Assembly (NCBI RefSeq): GCF_900104795.1
Contig: NZ_FNTG01000001.1
Span: 2,108,001-2,172,000, forward strand
Source: Burkholderia sp. WP9
Lineage (GTDB): Bacteria; Pseudomonadota; Gammaproteobacteria; Burkholderiales; Burkholderiaceae
Reading direction: 5' to 3'
DNA length: 64,000 nt
In this document: positions 9,199-18,736 of the stretch, one piece after another
How the letters are laid out: each line of letters begins with the position of its first letter
Numbering within the stretch: position 1 is the first letter of the stretch
Program-made: the position numbers and the translations under genes
The notes under the pieces: generated by a model
Database searches by the model: none
Told to the model about the DNA's origin: nothing
The model's input: only the letters and a program-made list of their open reading frames with translations

Positions 9199-11531
9199 CG
9201 GCGCACCCGGTCGGGCACCGCAACCGGACGCTTGCGTTCGGGGCGCGGCATGAGTACCGAGCGGATGCGTTCGAGGGCCGACCGTTGCGCGTCGGTAGTC
9301 GCTGAATTCAGTACGCGCTCGTCCGCGACGAGTTTGTCGATCAACTCTAGAAAGCGGCTTCTGTCCTCGTCATGTGCGAGTAGAGTCGGCAGCGTGGCGA
9401 TCGCCTGATCGGGTTCGTAGCTGGCGATAATTTCCTGTTCGCCACGAATGCGCCGCCACTGGTCGGCAGCAATGTCGGGAAGATAGTCAGCGTAGCTCTC
9501 AGCCAATTCCTTGCGCATCTCCAGGCGGGCCAGCGGTAAGGGCTCGCCCTTGCGCGCGAGAAGAAAAGCCGCACGGGCCAGCGCCTCGGTGTAGCCACCC
9601 TCTCCGATCGCCTGAAGCGCTGTGCGCACAAAGGGCAGATCACGAGGATCGGTCGGGGCCGAATCCGTGCGGTTCGCATCCGGATTGCGGTCGGCGAGAT
9701 AGATCGAGTAGAGATTCGCGTAGATGCCGAAAAACGTTGCCTCGGTCGAGGCATCGCGCATTGCCCGGTAATAGTCGAGCGAGGCGCTCACGATGTCGGA
9801 CCCGGTTTTCTCAGCCTTATGCCACGGGTTTTCTGGATCAACCGGTTGGCGGTTTTCCTTGACCGCCTTGGCGGCAGGATGCAGCCAGCCGAGCCAGGGG
9901 TTCATGTCGGACAGTGCCCAACGCTGGAAACGAAGCGGATGAAACTCGCGCAGCATGCGGGCCGTCGTCTCGTTGCTCAAAGACTGCACAATGGGTTGGG
10001 TGAAGAGTTCGTACGCCCGCTGATTGAAGTCTGACAGAGCGGCAACCGCTTCGAACGGTTTCTCGTCCACGCGCTCGAAACGGTTGAAATGCGCGGCGAT
10101 CTCTTCGAGCCGATGTTCGCTGAATTCGACTTCGTATCCGGTTTCCCCCGAATCGCTCTTTACTTCCTTGATCGACATGCCGTATAGGCCCGGCGGGAAC
10201 GTCTCGATCGTTTCCAGAACGGAAACGATCTGCGTATGTTCCTTTCTTGCGACTTTGCCGGATACAAAGATGCCGAGGTGACCGATGTCCTGATGCATGA
10301 GACCAACGATCACCTGCCCGCGCGACTTGATTTCTTCCGTACTCTTATAAATATCGGCGACCCAATTGAACGCCTGTTGAGGTGGCGTGATGTTGTCGCC
10401 CATCGAAGCGAACAGAATGATCGGCGAGCGGATCTCGCGCAAATCGAATGGCTTCCCGCCACTGCTGCTCACTTCGCCAGACCACAGCTTGTTGCCGACG
10501 AAGAGATTGCGCGTGATCCACTCAATTTCCTCGCGATTCATCAGGTAGTAGCTGCCCCACCAGCGCTCGAACTCCAGAAAACGAGGCGGCTCCGTATCGA
10601 TGTTCGAGAACAGATGGTAATACTTGTCCCATAGCGAATTGGCGGGGTTCAGGTTTTCGAAGTTCTGGACCAGATGGGCACCGTCGAACTTGCCGTCGCC
10701 GAGATCCGCCGCATACGACGCGAGCCACGAACCGCCGAGGATCCCGCCCGCGTACCGCATTGGATTGTCGCTCTCACCTTCGCTCCACGCGCCGCTCCAG
10801 TACGACATCGGCGCCCCGTTGATAACGACGGGTCCGGTTTCGTCGGGATCGGAACTGGCCAGCATCATTGCGGCCCAGCCGCCCTGGCAGTTGCCGATGA
10901 TAGCCGGCTTCGGGCCTGACGGATGCCGCGCACGCACCTTCCTCACGAACTGCTGCTCTGCCGTGCAGACATCGAGCAGTGTCTGACCAGGTTCGGGATC
11001 ACGAAAGAACACCACGAAATACACAGGATGTCCCGCGCGAAGTGCCACCCCGGCTTGCGAATCGTCCTTGAAGCCACCGATGCCCGGGCCGTGTCCCGCG
11101 CGGGGATCGATGATGAGATAAGGGCGCTTGTTCGCGTCCACCACCACGCCTTCCGGCGGGCGAAGCTGGAGCAGCGCATAGTTCACTGGCCGCTCGAATT
11201 GCCGCCCGTCGAGAATGACGTCGTAGTCGAAATGCAGCACGGGGGTCGGCCCTTGCGCGCTTCGCTCCACGAACTCGGTGCCGCGCTCGACCAGAACGTC
11301 CCAAAACAGCAACGAGCGCTGCGCAACGTCGATCGCGTATTGCCATGCCTGCAATGGGTCGAATGGCGCAGCCACTGTATGTGCGGCATGCTTGACGGCA
11401 CGATCGCCGTCAAACGCATCGCGCACACGTTGAGTCAACCGTTCCTGTGCGCCGTGTGTGCGCGTCTGCAACACGCGAGTAATCTTCGTGGCGATATCCT
11501 GACTGCGGGACAACTGTGCTCCTGCATCCAT
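9195..11531 (-). CDS. DUF3141 protein, PHA-synthase-like alpha/beta hydrolase
   Basis: 778 residues from ATG 11531 (in-frame ATG 11633 would add 34 residues of unlike composition). The central part, roughly residues 140-430, is an alpha/beta-hydrolase related to poly(3-hydroxyalkanoate) synthases: YLIIDPRAGHGPGIGGFK, VYFVVFFRDPEPGQTLLDV, and IGNCQGGWAAMM, where the Cys in G-N-C-Q-G-G is the expected nucleophile; NITPPQQAFNW gives a late acid-loop region. The N- and C-terminal parts are helical and charged. Genes of this family sit beside pta-ackA and fabI in the low-oxygen-activated locus of Burkholderia cenocepacia, as here. Substrate unknown; PHA-granule or acyl chemistry is an inference. 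Confidence 0.88.
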   Translation of the reverse strand: MDAGAQLSRSQDIATKITRVLQTRTHGAQERLTQRVRDAFDGDRAVKHAAHTVAAPFDPLQAWQYAIDVAQRSLLFWDVLVERGTEFVERSAQGPTPVLHFDYDVILDGRQFERPVNYALLQLRPPEGVVVDANKRPYLIIDPRAGHGPGIGGFKDDSQAGVALRAGHPVYFVVFFRDPEPGQTLLDVCTAEQQFVRKVRARHPSGPKPAIIGNCQGGWAAMMLASSDPDETGPVVINGAPMSYWSGAWSEGESDNPMRYAGGILGGSWLASYAADLGDGKFDGAHLVQNFENLNPANSLWDKYYHLFSNIDTEPPRFLEFERWWGSYYLMNREEIEWITRNLFVGNKLWSGEVSSSGGKPFDLREIRSPIILFASMGDNITPPQQAFNWVADIYKSTEEIKSRGQVIVGLMHQDIGHLGIFVSGKVARKEHTQIVSVLETIETFPPGLYGMSIKEVKSDSGETGYEVEFSEHRLEEIAAHFNRFERVDEKPFEAVAALSDFNQRAYELFTQPIVQSLSNETTARMLREFHPLRFQRWALSDMNPWLGWLHPAAKAVKENRQPVDPENPWHKAEKTGSDIVSASLDYYRAMRDASTEATFFGIYANLYSIYLADRNPDANRTDSAPTDPRDLPFVRTALQAIGEGGYTEALARAAFLLARKGEPLPLARLEMRKELAESYADYLPDIAADQWRRIRGEQEIIASYEPDQAIATLPTLLAHDEDRSRFLELIDKLVADERVLNSATTDAQRSALERIRSVLMPRPERKRPVAVPDRVRR

Positions 11532-11703
11532 TGCGCAACCCTCGGAAAGGAACAAGAAATGATCACCAGCGGGAGACGGCAGTCGCGTTCTTGATGCCTG
11601 CACACACGCTTTGGGTGGCGTAGCGTCCAGCATGCAGCGTTCGCTATGCGGGGCGCGCGCAGCGCACCAGCCCGACCCGAAATCGTTTCATGGTATGGCC
11701 CGC

Positions 11704-11736
11704 GGCTATCGCATGAAATCGGACCAAAGTCTTATT
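11704..11736 (+). promoter_or_regulatory. Second copy of the shared operator, between DUF3141 and MetA-type genes
   Basis: GGCTATC at 11704-11710, eight bases, then TCGGACCAAAGTCTTATT at 11719-11736, identical in the constant parts and spacing to 1023-1055. It lies in the divergent region between the DUF3141 operon (start 11531) and the MetA-like gene (start 11841). A possible -10-like TACACTTTAAAT follows at about 11784-11795, 50 bases downstream on the + strand, consistent with an activator site for the rightward gene. It may serve both directions. Confidence 0.6.
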
Positions 11737-11840
11737 CCTGTGTCATCAGGCGAACGGTACGCTGCGTACATCGTGCCCTCCTCTACACTTTAAATTTTGC
11801 GGCCCGCCAGGTTGCCTATGGCCGCCTGCCCACGCCGACC

Positions 11841-12764
11841 ATGAGGCATCGTCCATGCTGTTGGGCTCTGATGCGCAACACCGCAGTTGGACTTCTGTTT
11901 CCGGTCGGCGTGGCGTGTGCTCAAGAACTCGAACCGCGCACCTATTCTCCGTCTCCAGTCGGCACGCATTTTCTGGTCTCATCGTGGTCGCATCTGTCTG
12001 GCGACGTCCTGACGGATTCGTCCTTGCCCATCTCGGGGGTACGTGCACAGTTCAATCTGTGGTCACTCGCCTATGTGTCGACGTTTGGCTTTCTCGGGCA
12101 CACGGCATCGCTGGGGATAGCGCTGCCGTTCGCGCGCGGGAACGTCAGCGGAGATGTTCTCGATTCGGCAACAGAAGTCCATCGTTCTGGCCTGGGCGAT
12201 ATGCGGCTGCGCTTCGCCTTCAATCTGTTCGGCAACCCGCCATTGCCTCCGGATGCGTTTGCCGCGCATGAAGCCGCAACCGCGGTCGGGACCAGCTTGA
12301 CGATCATCGCGCCCACGGGACAATACGTTGGGTCACGATTAGTCAACATCGGAACCAACCGATGGTCATTCAAGCCGGAGTTCGGCGTGTCGCAGACTCT
12401 TGGCAAGTGGTTCGTCGATGGGTCTGCGGGCGTATGGTTCTTTACGAGCAACAATGAGTTCTTTAACGGTGCGCAGCGAACTCAGGCCCCGCTGATGACT
12501 TTTCAATTGCACGGCGGCTACACGTTCCGCCCCGGGTTCTGGCTTGCCGGCGACCTCGGATACACCAGTGGCGGCCGGACCTCGACCAACGACGTGGAAG
12601 CGGAAGATCGACAGGCCAACGTGCGATACGGTGTGACGGTGTCCGCACCGATTGCGCGCGGATGGTCCACCAAGCTCGCGTTATCACATGGTCTTGTAAC
12701 CCGTGCAGGTGGCGACTTTACGTCCGTTACCCTGACGCTGCAGTATCGATGGTTCGACCGATAA
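11841..12764 (+). CDS. MetA-pathway-of-phenol-degradation-type outer membrane protein
   Basis: 307 residues if started at ATG 11841; ATG 11871 is almost as good and leads directly into a signal peptide (MRNTAVGLLFPVGVACAQ). Neither has a strong ribosome site. The mature part is a run of amphipathic beta strands ending in YRWFDR, typical of outer-membrane beta barrels. The phrases LEPRTYSPSPVGTHF, IIAPTGQY, NIGTNRWSFKPEFGVS and GGYTFRPGFWLAGDLGYTSGG match the Phenol_MetA_deg family (PF13557/COG4313), thought to be small-molecule channels. The linked operator suggests co-regulation with the fermentative genes. Confidence 0.85.
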   Translation: MRHRPCCWALMRNTAVGLLFPVGVACAQELEPRTYSPSPVGTHFLVSSWSHLSGDVLTDSSLPISGVRAQFNLWSLAYVSTFGFLGHTASLGIALPFARGNVSGDVLDSATEVHRSGLGDMRLRFAFNLFGNPPLPPDAFAAHEAATAVGTSLTIIAPTGQYVGSRLVNIGTNRWSFKPEFGVSQTLGKWFVDGSAGVWFFTSNNEFFNGAQRTQAPLMTFQLHGGYTFRPGFWLAGDLGYTSGGRTSTNDVEAEDRQANVRYGVTVSAPIARGWSTKLALSHGLVTRAGGDFTSVTLTLQYRWFDR

Positions 12765-12781
12765 CTCCATCTCGCCACTGC

Positions 12782-12824
12782 AGCCACGTTTGCTTCCGCT
12801 CGCAAGGCCGAAAAAAACGTGGCT
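12782..12824. terminator. Hairpin between convergent genes
   Basis: AGCCACGTTT (12782-12791) and AAACGTGGCT (12815-12824) form a perfect 10-bp stem with a 23-base loop, between the convergent ends of the MetA-like gene and hpnJ. The loop is longer than usual and there is no long U-run, so termination in either direction is plausible rather than certain. Confidence 0.55.
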
Positions 12825-12837
12825 TCAGATAAGCTCT

Positions 12838-14259
12838 TTAAGCCTCGCGCGCCCTGAGAAATCTGAAGAACTCCACACCTTCCTGCAAGCGCCGTTTCAT
12901 CATCTCCCAACTGACCAGCATCTCGCGGACAATTTCCCAGATCTTTGCCGGTCTGAAGTAGAAGCGTTTATAGAATTCCTCGACGCCACGATAGATCTCT
13001 TCGCGCGACAAGTGCGGATAGCCGATTGCTGAAACCTGGACCCCCGTGGAACTGACGAGGTTGATGACCTTGCTCTCTTGCAGCCAGCCATTCTCGATTG
13101 CTTGCTTGTGAAGGCTCGTACCCGGATAGGGCGCCGCAAGCGACACCTGGATCGTGTGCGGATTAATCTCTTTCGCGTATTGGATGGTTTTCTGGATCGT
13201 CTCGCGCGTTTCACCCGGCAGCCCCAGAATGAAGGTGCCGTGGATCTTGATGCCGAGCTTACGGCAATCTTCAGTGAAGCGCCGTGCCATATCGGTTCGC
13301 AGGCCTTTTTTGACATTCACGAGAATCTGGTCGTCGCCTGATTCGTAGCCGACAAGCAGGAGCCGCAGGCCATTCTCCTTCATCACCTTGAGGGTGGAAT
13401 AAGGCACATTCGCTTTCGCGTTGCACGACCACGTCACACCTAACTTGCCAAGACCACGGGCGATTTCCTCGGCTCTCGGTTTCAGATCGGTAAACGTGTC
13501 GTCGTCAAACATGATCTCCTTGATTTCGGGCATGTTGTCCCTGATCCATTTCACTTCTTCAAGAACATTCTCGACCGACCGCGTGCGATAGCGATGACCT
13601 CCGACCGTTTGCGGCCAGAGGCAAAAGGTGCACCTCGATTTGCAACCTCGACCCGTATAGATGGAAACATACGGATGCTTGAGGTAGCCACTGAAATAAT
13701 TCTCTGTTTTGAGGTCGCGCTTGTAGATGGGCGCAACGAATGGCAACTCGTCCATATCTTCAAGAATGGGCCGGGCTTCGTTGTGCATGATTGCGCCGTC
13801 GGGCAGACGGTAGCTCAGGCCGAGAATCGACTCGAACGGAAGACCCTGCGCAATGTCGCGACACGTGAAGTCGAATTCCTCCCGGCACACGAAGTCGATA
13901 GCGTCGCATGCCGTAAGCGATCCATGCGGATCGACGGCGACTTTCGCGCCAACCATCCCGACCCGTATCGTGGGCTTGCGCTTCTTTAAGTGCTCTGCGA
14001 ATTGCGCGTCGCTCGGAAACGAAGGTGTGCTCGTATGAATGATGACGAGGTCGCACTCTTGAGCAATATCTAGCGACGCCTCCAGCGACAGCCCATCTGC
14101 TTGCGCATCCAGAACGCGGCTATTCTCGATCAGCGCGGCGGGCTGGGCGAGCCACGTCGGATACCAGAATGAACGGATCTCGCGCTTCGTCTGGAAACGC
14201 GATCCCGCTCCACCATCGAAGCCATCGAATGAAGGTGCCTGCAAAAACAGTGTTTTCAT
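12838..14259 (-). CDS. hpnJ: Hopanoid-associated radical SAM protein HpnJ
   Basis: 473 residues. An N-terminal B12-binding-like domain (about 1-150) precedes a radical SAM core with the cluster motif C-K-S-R-C-T-F-C (about residues 206-213). The opening MKTLFLQAPSFDGFDGGAGS and FWYPTWLAQPAALIE match HpnJ. In B. cenocepacia HpnJ, with HpnI and HpnK, is needed to build the cyclitol-ether head group of bacteriohopanetetrol; HpnJ is proposed to close the ring. The gene is divergent from hpnI across 617 bases. hpnK is not in the window. Start ATG 14259 is the obvious one. Confidence 0.92.
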   Translation of the reverse strand: MKTLFLQAPSFDGFDGGAGSRFQTKREIRSFWYPTWLAQPAALIENSRVLDAQADGLSLEASLDIAQECDLVIIHTSTPSFPSDAQFAEHLKKRKPTIRVGMVGAKVAVDPHGSLTACDAIDFVCREEFDFTCRDIAQGLPFESILGLSYRLPDGAIMHNEARPILEDMDELPFVAPIYKRDLKTENYFSGYLKHPYVSIYTGRGCKSRCTFCLWPQTVGGHRYRTRSVENVLEEVKWIRDNMPEIKEIMFDDDTFTDLKPRAEEIARGLGKLGVTWSCNAKANVPYSTLKVMKENGLRLLLVGYESGDDQILVNVKKGLRTDMARRFTEDCRKLGIKIHGTFILGLPGETRETIQKTIQYAKEINPHTIQVSLAAPYPGTSLHKQAIENGWLQESKVINLVSSTGVQVSAIGYPHLSREEIYRGVEEFYKRFYFRPAKIWEIVREMLVSWEMMKRRLQEGVEFFRFLRAREA

Positions 14260-14876
14260 AGATGCTCTCGAAGAAAATGGCCTGCATGCGCGGAATCCAT
14301 CACCCGCCGAAACTCGCTGGGCGTCGGCAACGCACGGGAAGTTGATTCATGCACTCAACGTTGAGTCGGTCGCTGCAATAGATGGCATTGACGCTACCCT
14401 CCCCACAACGAAATGCACAGACAGCAAGCGCAGACAGCAAGAATAGATAGAACCATCATCGCCCCATGAAACCGAATGGGATTGAAGCAGCGGAGCGGAA
14501 TGGCCGCTGTCGCCAGGAAACGAAGGGACGTTCAAGAATACTACGAATCTCGCGCTCGACAGGAAGGGTTTTTTTCGCCTAGTCTAGTTAGGGATGCCGT
14601 GAGATGACGTTACCCGTTGGCGAACTGTAAGCACTGCGGGTTGCTATGACCGCCAGGCAAATTAACCACCCCGGGTGGGTGACGTTCAGCGCCGGCCTGC
14701 CGCCATCTGCGTCCCGGGACGTGTGCGGCGTTCTTGTCATCGTGTGACGCTGGAATGAAAGTCGGCGCAAAAAAAGTTCGACATCAGCTTTCGGCAAAAG
14801 GCGACAAACCCCCTATACTTCCGAACATCAACGAATAAGACGTCCCGCCTTCGACGATCCTCTGCACGGGGAACCT
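14260..14876. other. 617-base intergenic region between hpnJ and hpnI
   Basis: No open frame here looks like a gene. The region must hold both divergent promoters. A short direct repeat, CAGACAGCAA, occurs twice with a 2-base gap near 14419-14441. A T-run (GGTTTTTTTCG) occurs near 14568-14578 without a clear stem. I see no known operator. Confidence 0.5.
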
Positions 14877-16115
14877 ATGTTTCTCATCGGGCTTGCGCTT
14901 CTGTGCGCCATGGGTGCCGCGCTGGGGATTGTGTATACGCTGCTCGCCGGCGCATTAATGGGACGTTTCTTTTCCCGTACGACATCGCAGCCCACCTGCT
15001 TTCCGCCCGTCACGATCGTCAAACCGCTGCACGGTGACGAGTGGTCCTTGCTTGGCAACCTGTCGAGCTTCTGCGAGCAGGACTATCCAGGCCCGGTGCA
15101 CTTCCTGTTCGGCGTGCACGACGCGGAAGATCCAGCGTTGCAAACGGTCGAACAACTGCGTCTGCTATACCCCAGAGCACATATCACCGTCGTGGCTGAT
15201 GCGCGACTCTATGGTCCCAATCGAAAGATGAGCAACATTCTCAACATGTTGCCCGAGGCGCGGCATGATGTGCTGGTGTTCGCGGACAGCGACGTGAGCG
15301 TGAGCAGCGGTTATCTGCGCAATGTGATCGGCGAGTTGCAGAAGCCTGGCGTGGGCCTCGTCACCTGCATCTATCGCGGACAGCCCGATCCGGGTTTCTG
15401 GCCCCGCCTGTCGGCCATGGCGACCAATTACCAGTTCCTGCCCAGCGTCGTCACCGGGCTTGCGCTTGGCCTCGCGCGTCCGTGCTTTGGGCAGACGATT
15501 GCAATGCGGCGGGCAACGCTCGAGAAGATTGGTGGCTTTGCCAAGTTCGTGCATCACCTGGCGGAGGACCATGCGATCGGCGAAGCGGTGCGCATGACTG
15601 GCGAGAAGGTCGTGATTCCGCCGTTCACGGTGTCTCACGCCTGCGGCGAGACCAGCGCCGCCAAGCTGATTGCGCACGAATTGCGCTGGAGCCGAACCAT
15701 CCGGACAATCGATCCACTCGGCCATCTGGGCTCAGCGCTGATTCATCCATTCGCCTTTGCCCTGTTGGCCGTGCTGCTTTCCGGAGGCGCCGCCTGGGCC
15801 TGGCTGCTTGCGGCGCTCGCGCTGCTCGCGCGGCAAGCGTTGAAAGTCCTGTCGGACCGCTCGCTGGGGCAGCCACTTCGCGGCCTGTGGCTTCTGCCGT
15901 TCTGGGACATCGTGTCCTTTTCGATCTTCCTGGCGAGTTTTCTGTCGACGCGGGTCAACTGGCGCGGCTTCAGTTTCAAGGTAGATGGCAACGGCCTGTT
16001 AACGCCGGTCAGGACAAATGACGGTAGTGCGGATTCAAGTGGCAGGTTGCGCGACTTCGAAGCTGCGGGCCCGGAAACAGCAAAGTATCCTAACGCTGTC
16101 GATGAAGCTATCTGA
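14877..16115 (+). CDS. hpnI: Hopanoid-associated glycosyltransferase HpnI
   Basis: 412 residues. Membrane glycosyltransferase of the ceramide-glucosyltransferase (GT21) type: N-terminal membrane helix (about 3-30), then VTIVKPLHGDEWSLLGNL, QDYPGPVHFLFGVHDAEDPA, FADSDVSV (the D-x-D-like donor site), GGFAKFVHHLAEDHAIGEAV and ELRWSRTIR (the [QR]-x-x-R-W signature), ending in several membrane helices (about 290-370). HpnI adds N-acetylglucosamine to bacteriohopanetetrol in Burkholderia. GGGGAAC precedes ATG 14877. The last about 35 residues are polar and likely cytoplasmic. Confidence 0.92.
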   Translation: MFLIGLALLCAMGAALGIVYTLLAGALMGRFFSRTTSQPTCFPPVTIVKPLHGDEWSLLGNLSSFCEQDYPGPVHFLFGVHDAEDPALQTVEQLRLLYPRAHITVVADARLYGPNRKMSNILNMLPEARHDVLVFADSDVSVSSGYLRNVIGELQKPGVGLVTCIYRGQPDPGFWPRLSAMATNYQFLPSVVTGLALGLARPCFGQTIAMRRATLEKIGGFAKFVHHLAEDHAIGEAVRMTGEKVVIPPFTVSHACGETSAAKLIAHELRWSRTIRTIDPLGHLGSALIHPFAFALLAVLLSGGAAWAWLLAALALLARQALKVLSDRSLGQPLRGLWLLPFWDIVSFSIFLASFLSTRVNWRGFSFKVDGNGLLTPVRTNDGSADSSGRLRDFEAAGPETAKYPNAVDEAI

Positions 16116-16397
16116 TAAGGATAACTATCCTCGATTTTACAAATAGCCAGTGACCAACAAAATGAATGTTGATTACGGTTTTGCGTCAGCCAGCCTATTC
16201 ACCGATAACACGCTGGATCTTTCGTCGCGTTGCCCTGGACACAATTCACGCGTCAAGGCAGTCAGAGCCGCTTCGTCGCTTCGAGCGTAACGGATCCACG
16301 TGACAGCAGCGCGCGCCCCACTCCGTTCATCGAGCCGCGGCGCAACGCTCCATGAAAGCGAGACTGCCAGACGCGATCACCTTTAGCGGAGGCTTTC

Positions 16398-16901
16398 ATG
16401 CTTAACCGACTTGCATTTCTGATCATGGTTTACACGGCGTTGGTGCTCGCGGGCTGCACCCCACCGCATCAACAGGTAGCCGCTGGCGCAGACCAGTCTG
16501 AACTTGTTGCACGCCTCGGCCCGCCGAAGGAAACGTACGATCTACCGAACGGCGGCAAGCGGCTGATGTGGCCGACCCAGCCCATGGGAACGACGACGAC
16601 GGCAGCGGACATCGACGCTTCAGGCAAAGTGCTCGGTGTCCGGCAAGTACTTCGAGACAATGAGTTCCATCGTGCCGAGGTCGGAAAGTGGACCCGGGAC
16701 GACGTGTTAGTCAACTTCGGCCGCCCTTTCGAAACCTCCTACTTCAAGCGCGTGAGCCGGGAAGTCTGGTCCTACCGGTACATGGAGAACAACATCGATC
16801 ATTTGATATACAACTTCTATTTCGACGATCAGGGCGTGCTGCGGCAAACGCAGCGATCACCCGATCCACAATTCGATCCCAGCCAGCGCAATCGGTTCTA
16901 A
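16398..16901 (+). CDS. Outer-membrane lipoprotein with SmpA/OmlA (BamE)-like repeats
   Basis: 167 residues. The signal peptide ends in a clear lipobox, VLAGC, with Cys20 as the lipidation site, and GGAGG lies before ATG 16398. After the lipobox comes a pair of similar units, each with a [ED]-x-x-x-x-x-G-P/R-P-x-E turn: S-E-L-V-A-R-L-G-P-P-K-E-T-Y around residue 40 and R-D-D-V-L-V-N-F-G-R-P-F-E-T-S around 103. This pattern is that of the SmpA/OmlA superfamily. It is unlikely to be the main BamE, since no Bam partner is near. Role unknown. Confidence 0.8.
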   Translation: MLNRLAFLIMVYTALVLAGCTPPHQQVAAGADQSELVARLGPPKETYDLPNGGKRLMWPTQPMGTTTTAADIDASGKVLGVRQVLRDNEFHRAEVGKWTRDDVLVNFGRPFETSYFKRVSREVWSYRYMENNIDHLIYNFYFDDQGVLRQTQRSPDPQFDPSQRNRF

Positions 16902-17128
16902 TCACATCGAGCAGACAATGCCTTCATCTCACCCGTAAGCAGTCGAGCCGGCCGGCTTCGAACTTTGGCGCCGGCGGCTGTCGAGCTTGAGGGAAAGCCA
17001 GACCATCGACATGCGTTGATCAAACGGCAGACGGGCGCTTTGTCGCGCGTAGGAATCACGCGCAACTGCAGGACGGGTAGAAGTGAGCGAGAGCAGCCGT
17101 CTTCGAGCTCACGCTTGACTATCGCAGC

Positions 17129-17515
17129 TTACATGCCGCCAAACGGTTTCTTGACCGTCAGCTTGTTGCTCACCGACGTCACGCCTGGGATGCTTCTCGC
17201 GATCGCCTCGGCCTTGGCGATCTGAGCAGTCTCCGCAACTGTGCCGTTCAGTGTCACCGCGCCGTCCTTCGTGGTGACACTGATGTCTCCGGCGTTGATC
17301 TCCTTGTATTTGCCGATGGCGGCGTACACCTTCCGGCGCAGCGCGCGATCAGCTTTCCTCCCCGTGGGTGCGGCCGCACCCGATGCCGCCTGCGCCGACG
17401 AGCCTTGCGCAACAGCTGGTGCGCTGGCTACCTGCGCGGTCTGGGACCACGCGCTCATGGACACCGCAGCGCCTAACGCGGCGATCGTCAATCCGAGTGC
17501 CTTGGTTTTCTTCAT
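17129..17515 (-). CDS. Periplasmic BON-domain protein
   Basis: 128 residues from ATG 17515. A signal peptide (residues 1-25, ending MSAWSQ) precedes an Ala/Ser/Gln-rich linker and one BON domain (about 58-122) with D-R-A-L-R-R-K-V-Y-A-A-I, I-S-V-T-T-K-D-G-A-V-T-L-N-G-T-V and V-T-S-V-S-N-K-L-T-V. Such OsmY-like proteins bind membranes or phospholipid and are stress related. It follows the porin by 31 bases on the same strand and could share its transcript. Confidence 0.88.
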   Translation of the reverse strand: MKKTKALGLTIAALGAAVSMSAWSQTAQVASAPAVAQGSSAQAASGAAAPTGRKADRALRRKVYAAIGKYKEINAGDISVTTKDGAVTLNGTVAETAQIAKAEAIARSIPGVTSVSNKLTVKKPFGGM

Positions 17516-17546
17516 GGTTCTGCTCCGTTTGATAGGGATGGCGGGA

Positions 17547-18692
17547 TCAGAAGGTATGGCGGATGCCAACCATCGCCGCCGTGGTCGAGACGCCGGGTGC
17601 GACCGGTGTGCCATAGACGATCGTCTGGTTCATGGTTCCCTTGTTGTTCACATAGCCGACCTGCGCGTAAGCCCTCGTCGCCTTCGACAAGCTGTATTCC
17701 GCGCCCACCGCGATTTCGCTCGAGTGATTCGCCGAATTGTTTCGGTCCTTCAGATAGTAGTAGCCGGACGTCACCTTGAAGACCGGATTGAACTGGTAGC
17801 CAAGGCCGCCCGAAATCATCTCGAAGTCGTAGGTGGTGCTCTTCGCCGGATTCTTGCCGACGCTGTACGAGGCGGACAACGAGAATCCGCTGATCGTGTA
17901 CATCGCGCCGAAATAATAGAAGCGGTTATTGGCGAGGCCTGTCGCCGGAACGGCCGGACCCGTCGGGTAATTGGCCGGGTATGGATTGGTGTCGTGCCCG
18001 TTGTAGTACACCGCGGCCAGATTCAGACCGTAGTTCGAATACTTGAGCACAGCCGACTCTCGCGTGCCGCCCTGGAACTGCCCTGCGTTGCCTCCCGGCG
18101 CGAACTCGAGCGCGAGCGACGCGCCATAGAATTTCGGCGACGAGTAGACCAGCGCGTTACTGTCATACAGCGCACCGATCGGAGCGTTCGTGCTGGTGCC
18201 GGGCCAGCCGGCCGCCTGATTCATGCCCAGCCAGGCGGTCAGGATGCTGCCAAAGTACTGCGCGCCGCGCACGTCCGTTTCCGACATCGCGTAGATCATC
18301 GGGATGATCTGCCGGCCGGCGTCGAACGTGCCGAACGGTCCCGTTGCTCCAATCGTCGCAAACTGGTTGAAGAGCGCGGTCGTCCCCGGCGTGTCGGACA
18401 GCCCGAACTTGCCGTTGGTGGTGTTGAACGTGCCTTGCAGCTTGAACGTGATTTTGTATCCGCCGCCGATGTCTTCGCTTCCCTTCAGCCCCCAGAAGCT
18501 GGAGTAAATGCCGCCGTCCTTGAGTTGATAAACATGCCCCAGGTTACGCGCGTTCGGCTGAAACGATGCGGCTGAGGTGCTCTGATACAGCAGTCCGGCG
18601 TCGAGTACGCCGTAAAGCGTGACCGACGACTGGGCATGAGCGGCCGCTGAAAAAACTATCAGCACTGCCAGGCTGCTTGACTTGAATTTCAT
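17547..18692 (-). CDS. Gram-negative porin (OmpC/Burkholderia type)
   Basis: 381 residues from ATG 18692 (GGAGGAGACACA just upstream). Signal peptide MKFKSSSLAVLIVFSAAAHA, then the porin opening SSVTLYGVLDAGLLYQS. LKGSEDIGGGYKITFKLQG, GPFGTFDAGRQ, and the terminal VGIRHTF with a final Phe are typical of 16-strand trimeric porins of Burkholderiales (PF13609). As the seventh gene after the BKACE gene it may supply uptake of the operon's substrate. Confidence 0.93.
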   Translation of the reverse strand: MKFKSSSLAVLIVFSAAAHAQSSVTLYGVLDAGLLYQSTSAASFQPNARNLGHVYQLKDGGIYSSFWGLKGSEDIGGGYKITFKLQGTFNTTNGKFGLSDTPGTTALFNQFATIGATGPFGTFDAGRQIIPMIYAMSETDVRGAQYFGSILTAWLGMNQAAGWPGTSTNAPIGALYDSNALVYSSPKFYGASLALEFAPGGNAGQFQGGTRESAVLKYSNYGLNLAAVYYNGHDTNPYPANYPTGPAVPATGLANNRFYYFGAMYTISGFSLSASYSVGKNPAKSTTYDFEMISGGLGYQFNPVFKVTSGYYYLKDRNNSANHSSEIAVGAEYSLSKATRAYAQVGYVNNKGTMNQTIVYGTPVAPGVSTTAAMVGIRHTF

Positions 18693-18736
18693 TGTGTCTC
18701 CTCCAGGTGTGGCGCGCGCCGGGTGGCCCCGACTGC

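Noticed and set aside
14568..14578. T-run in the hpnJ-hpnI gap as a terminator
   Set aside because: No stable stem precedes it on either strand.
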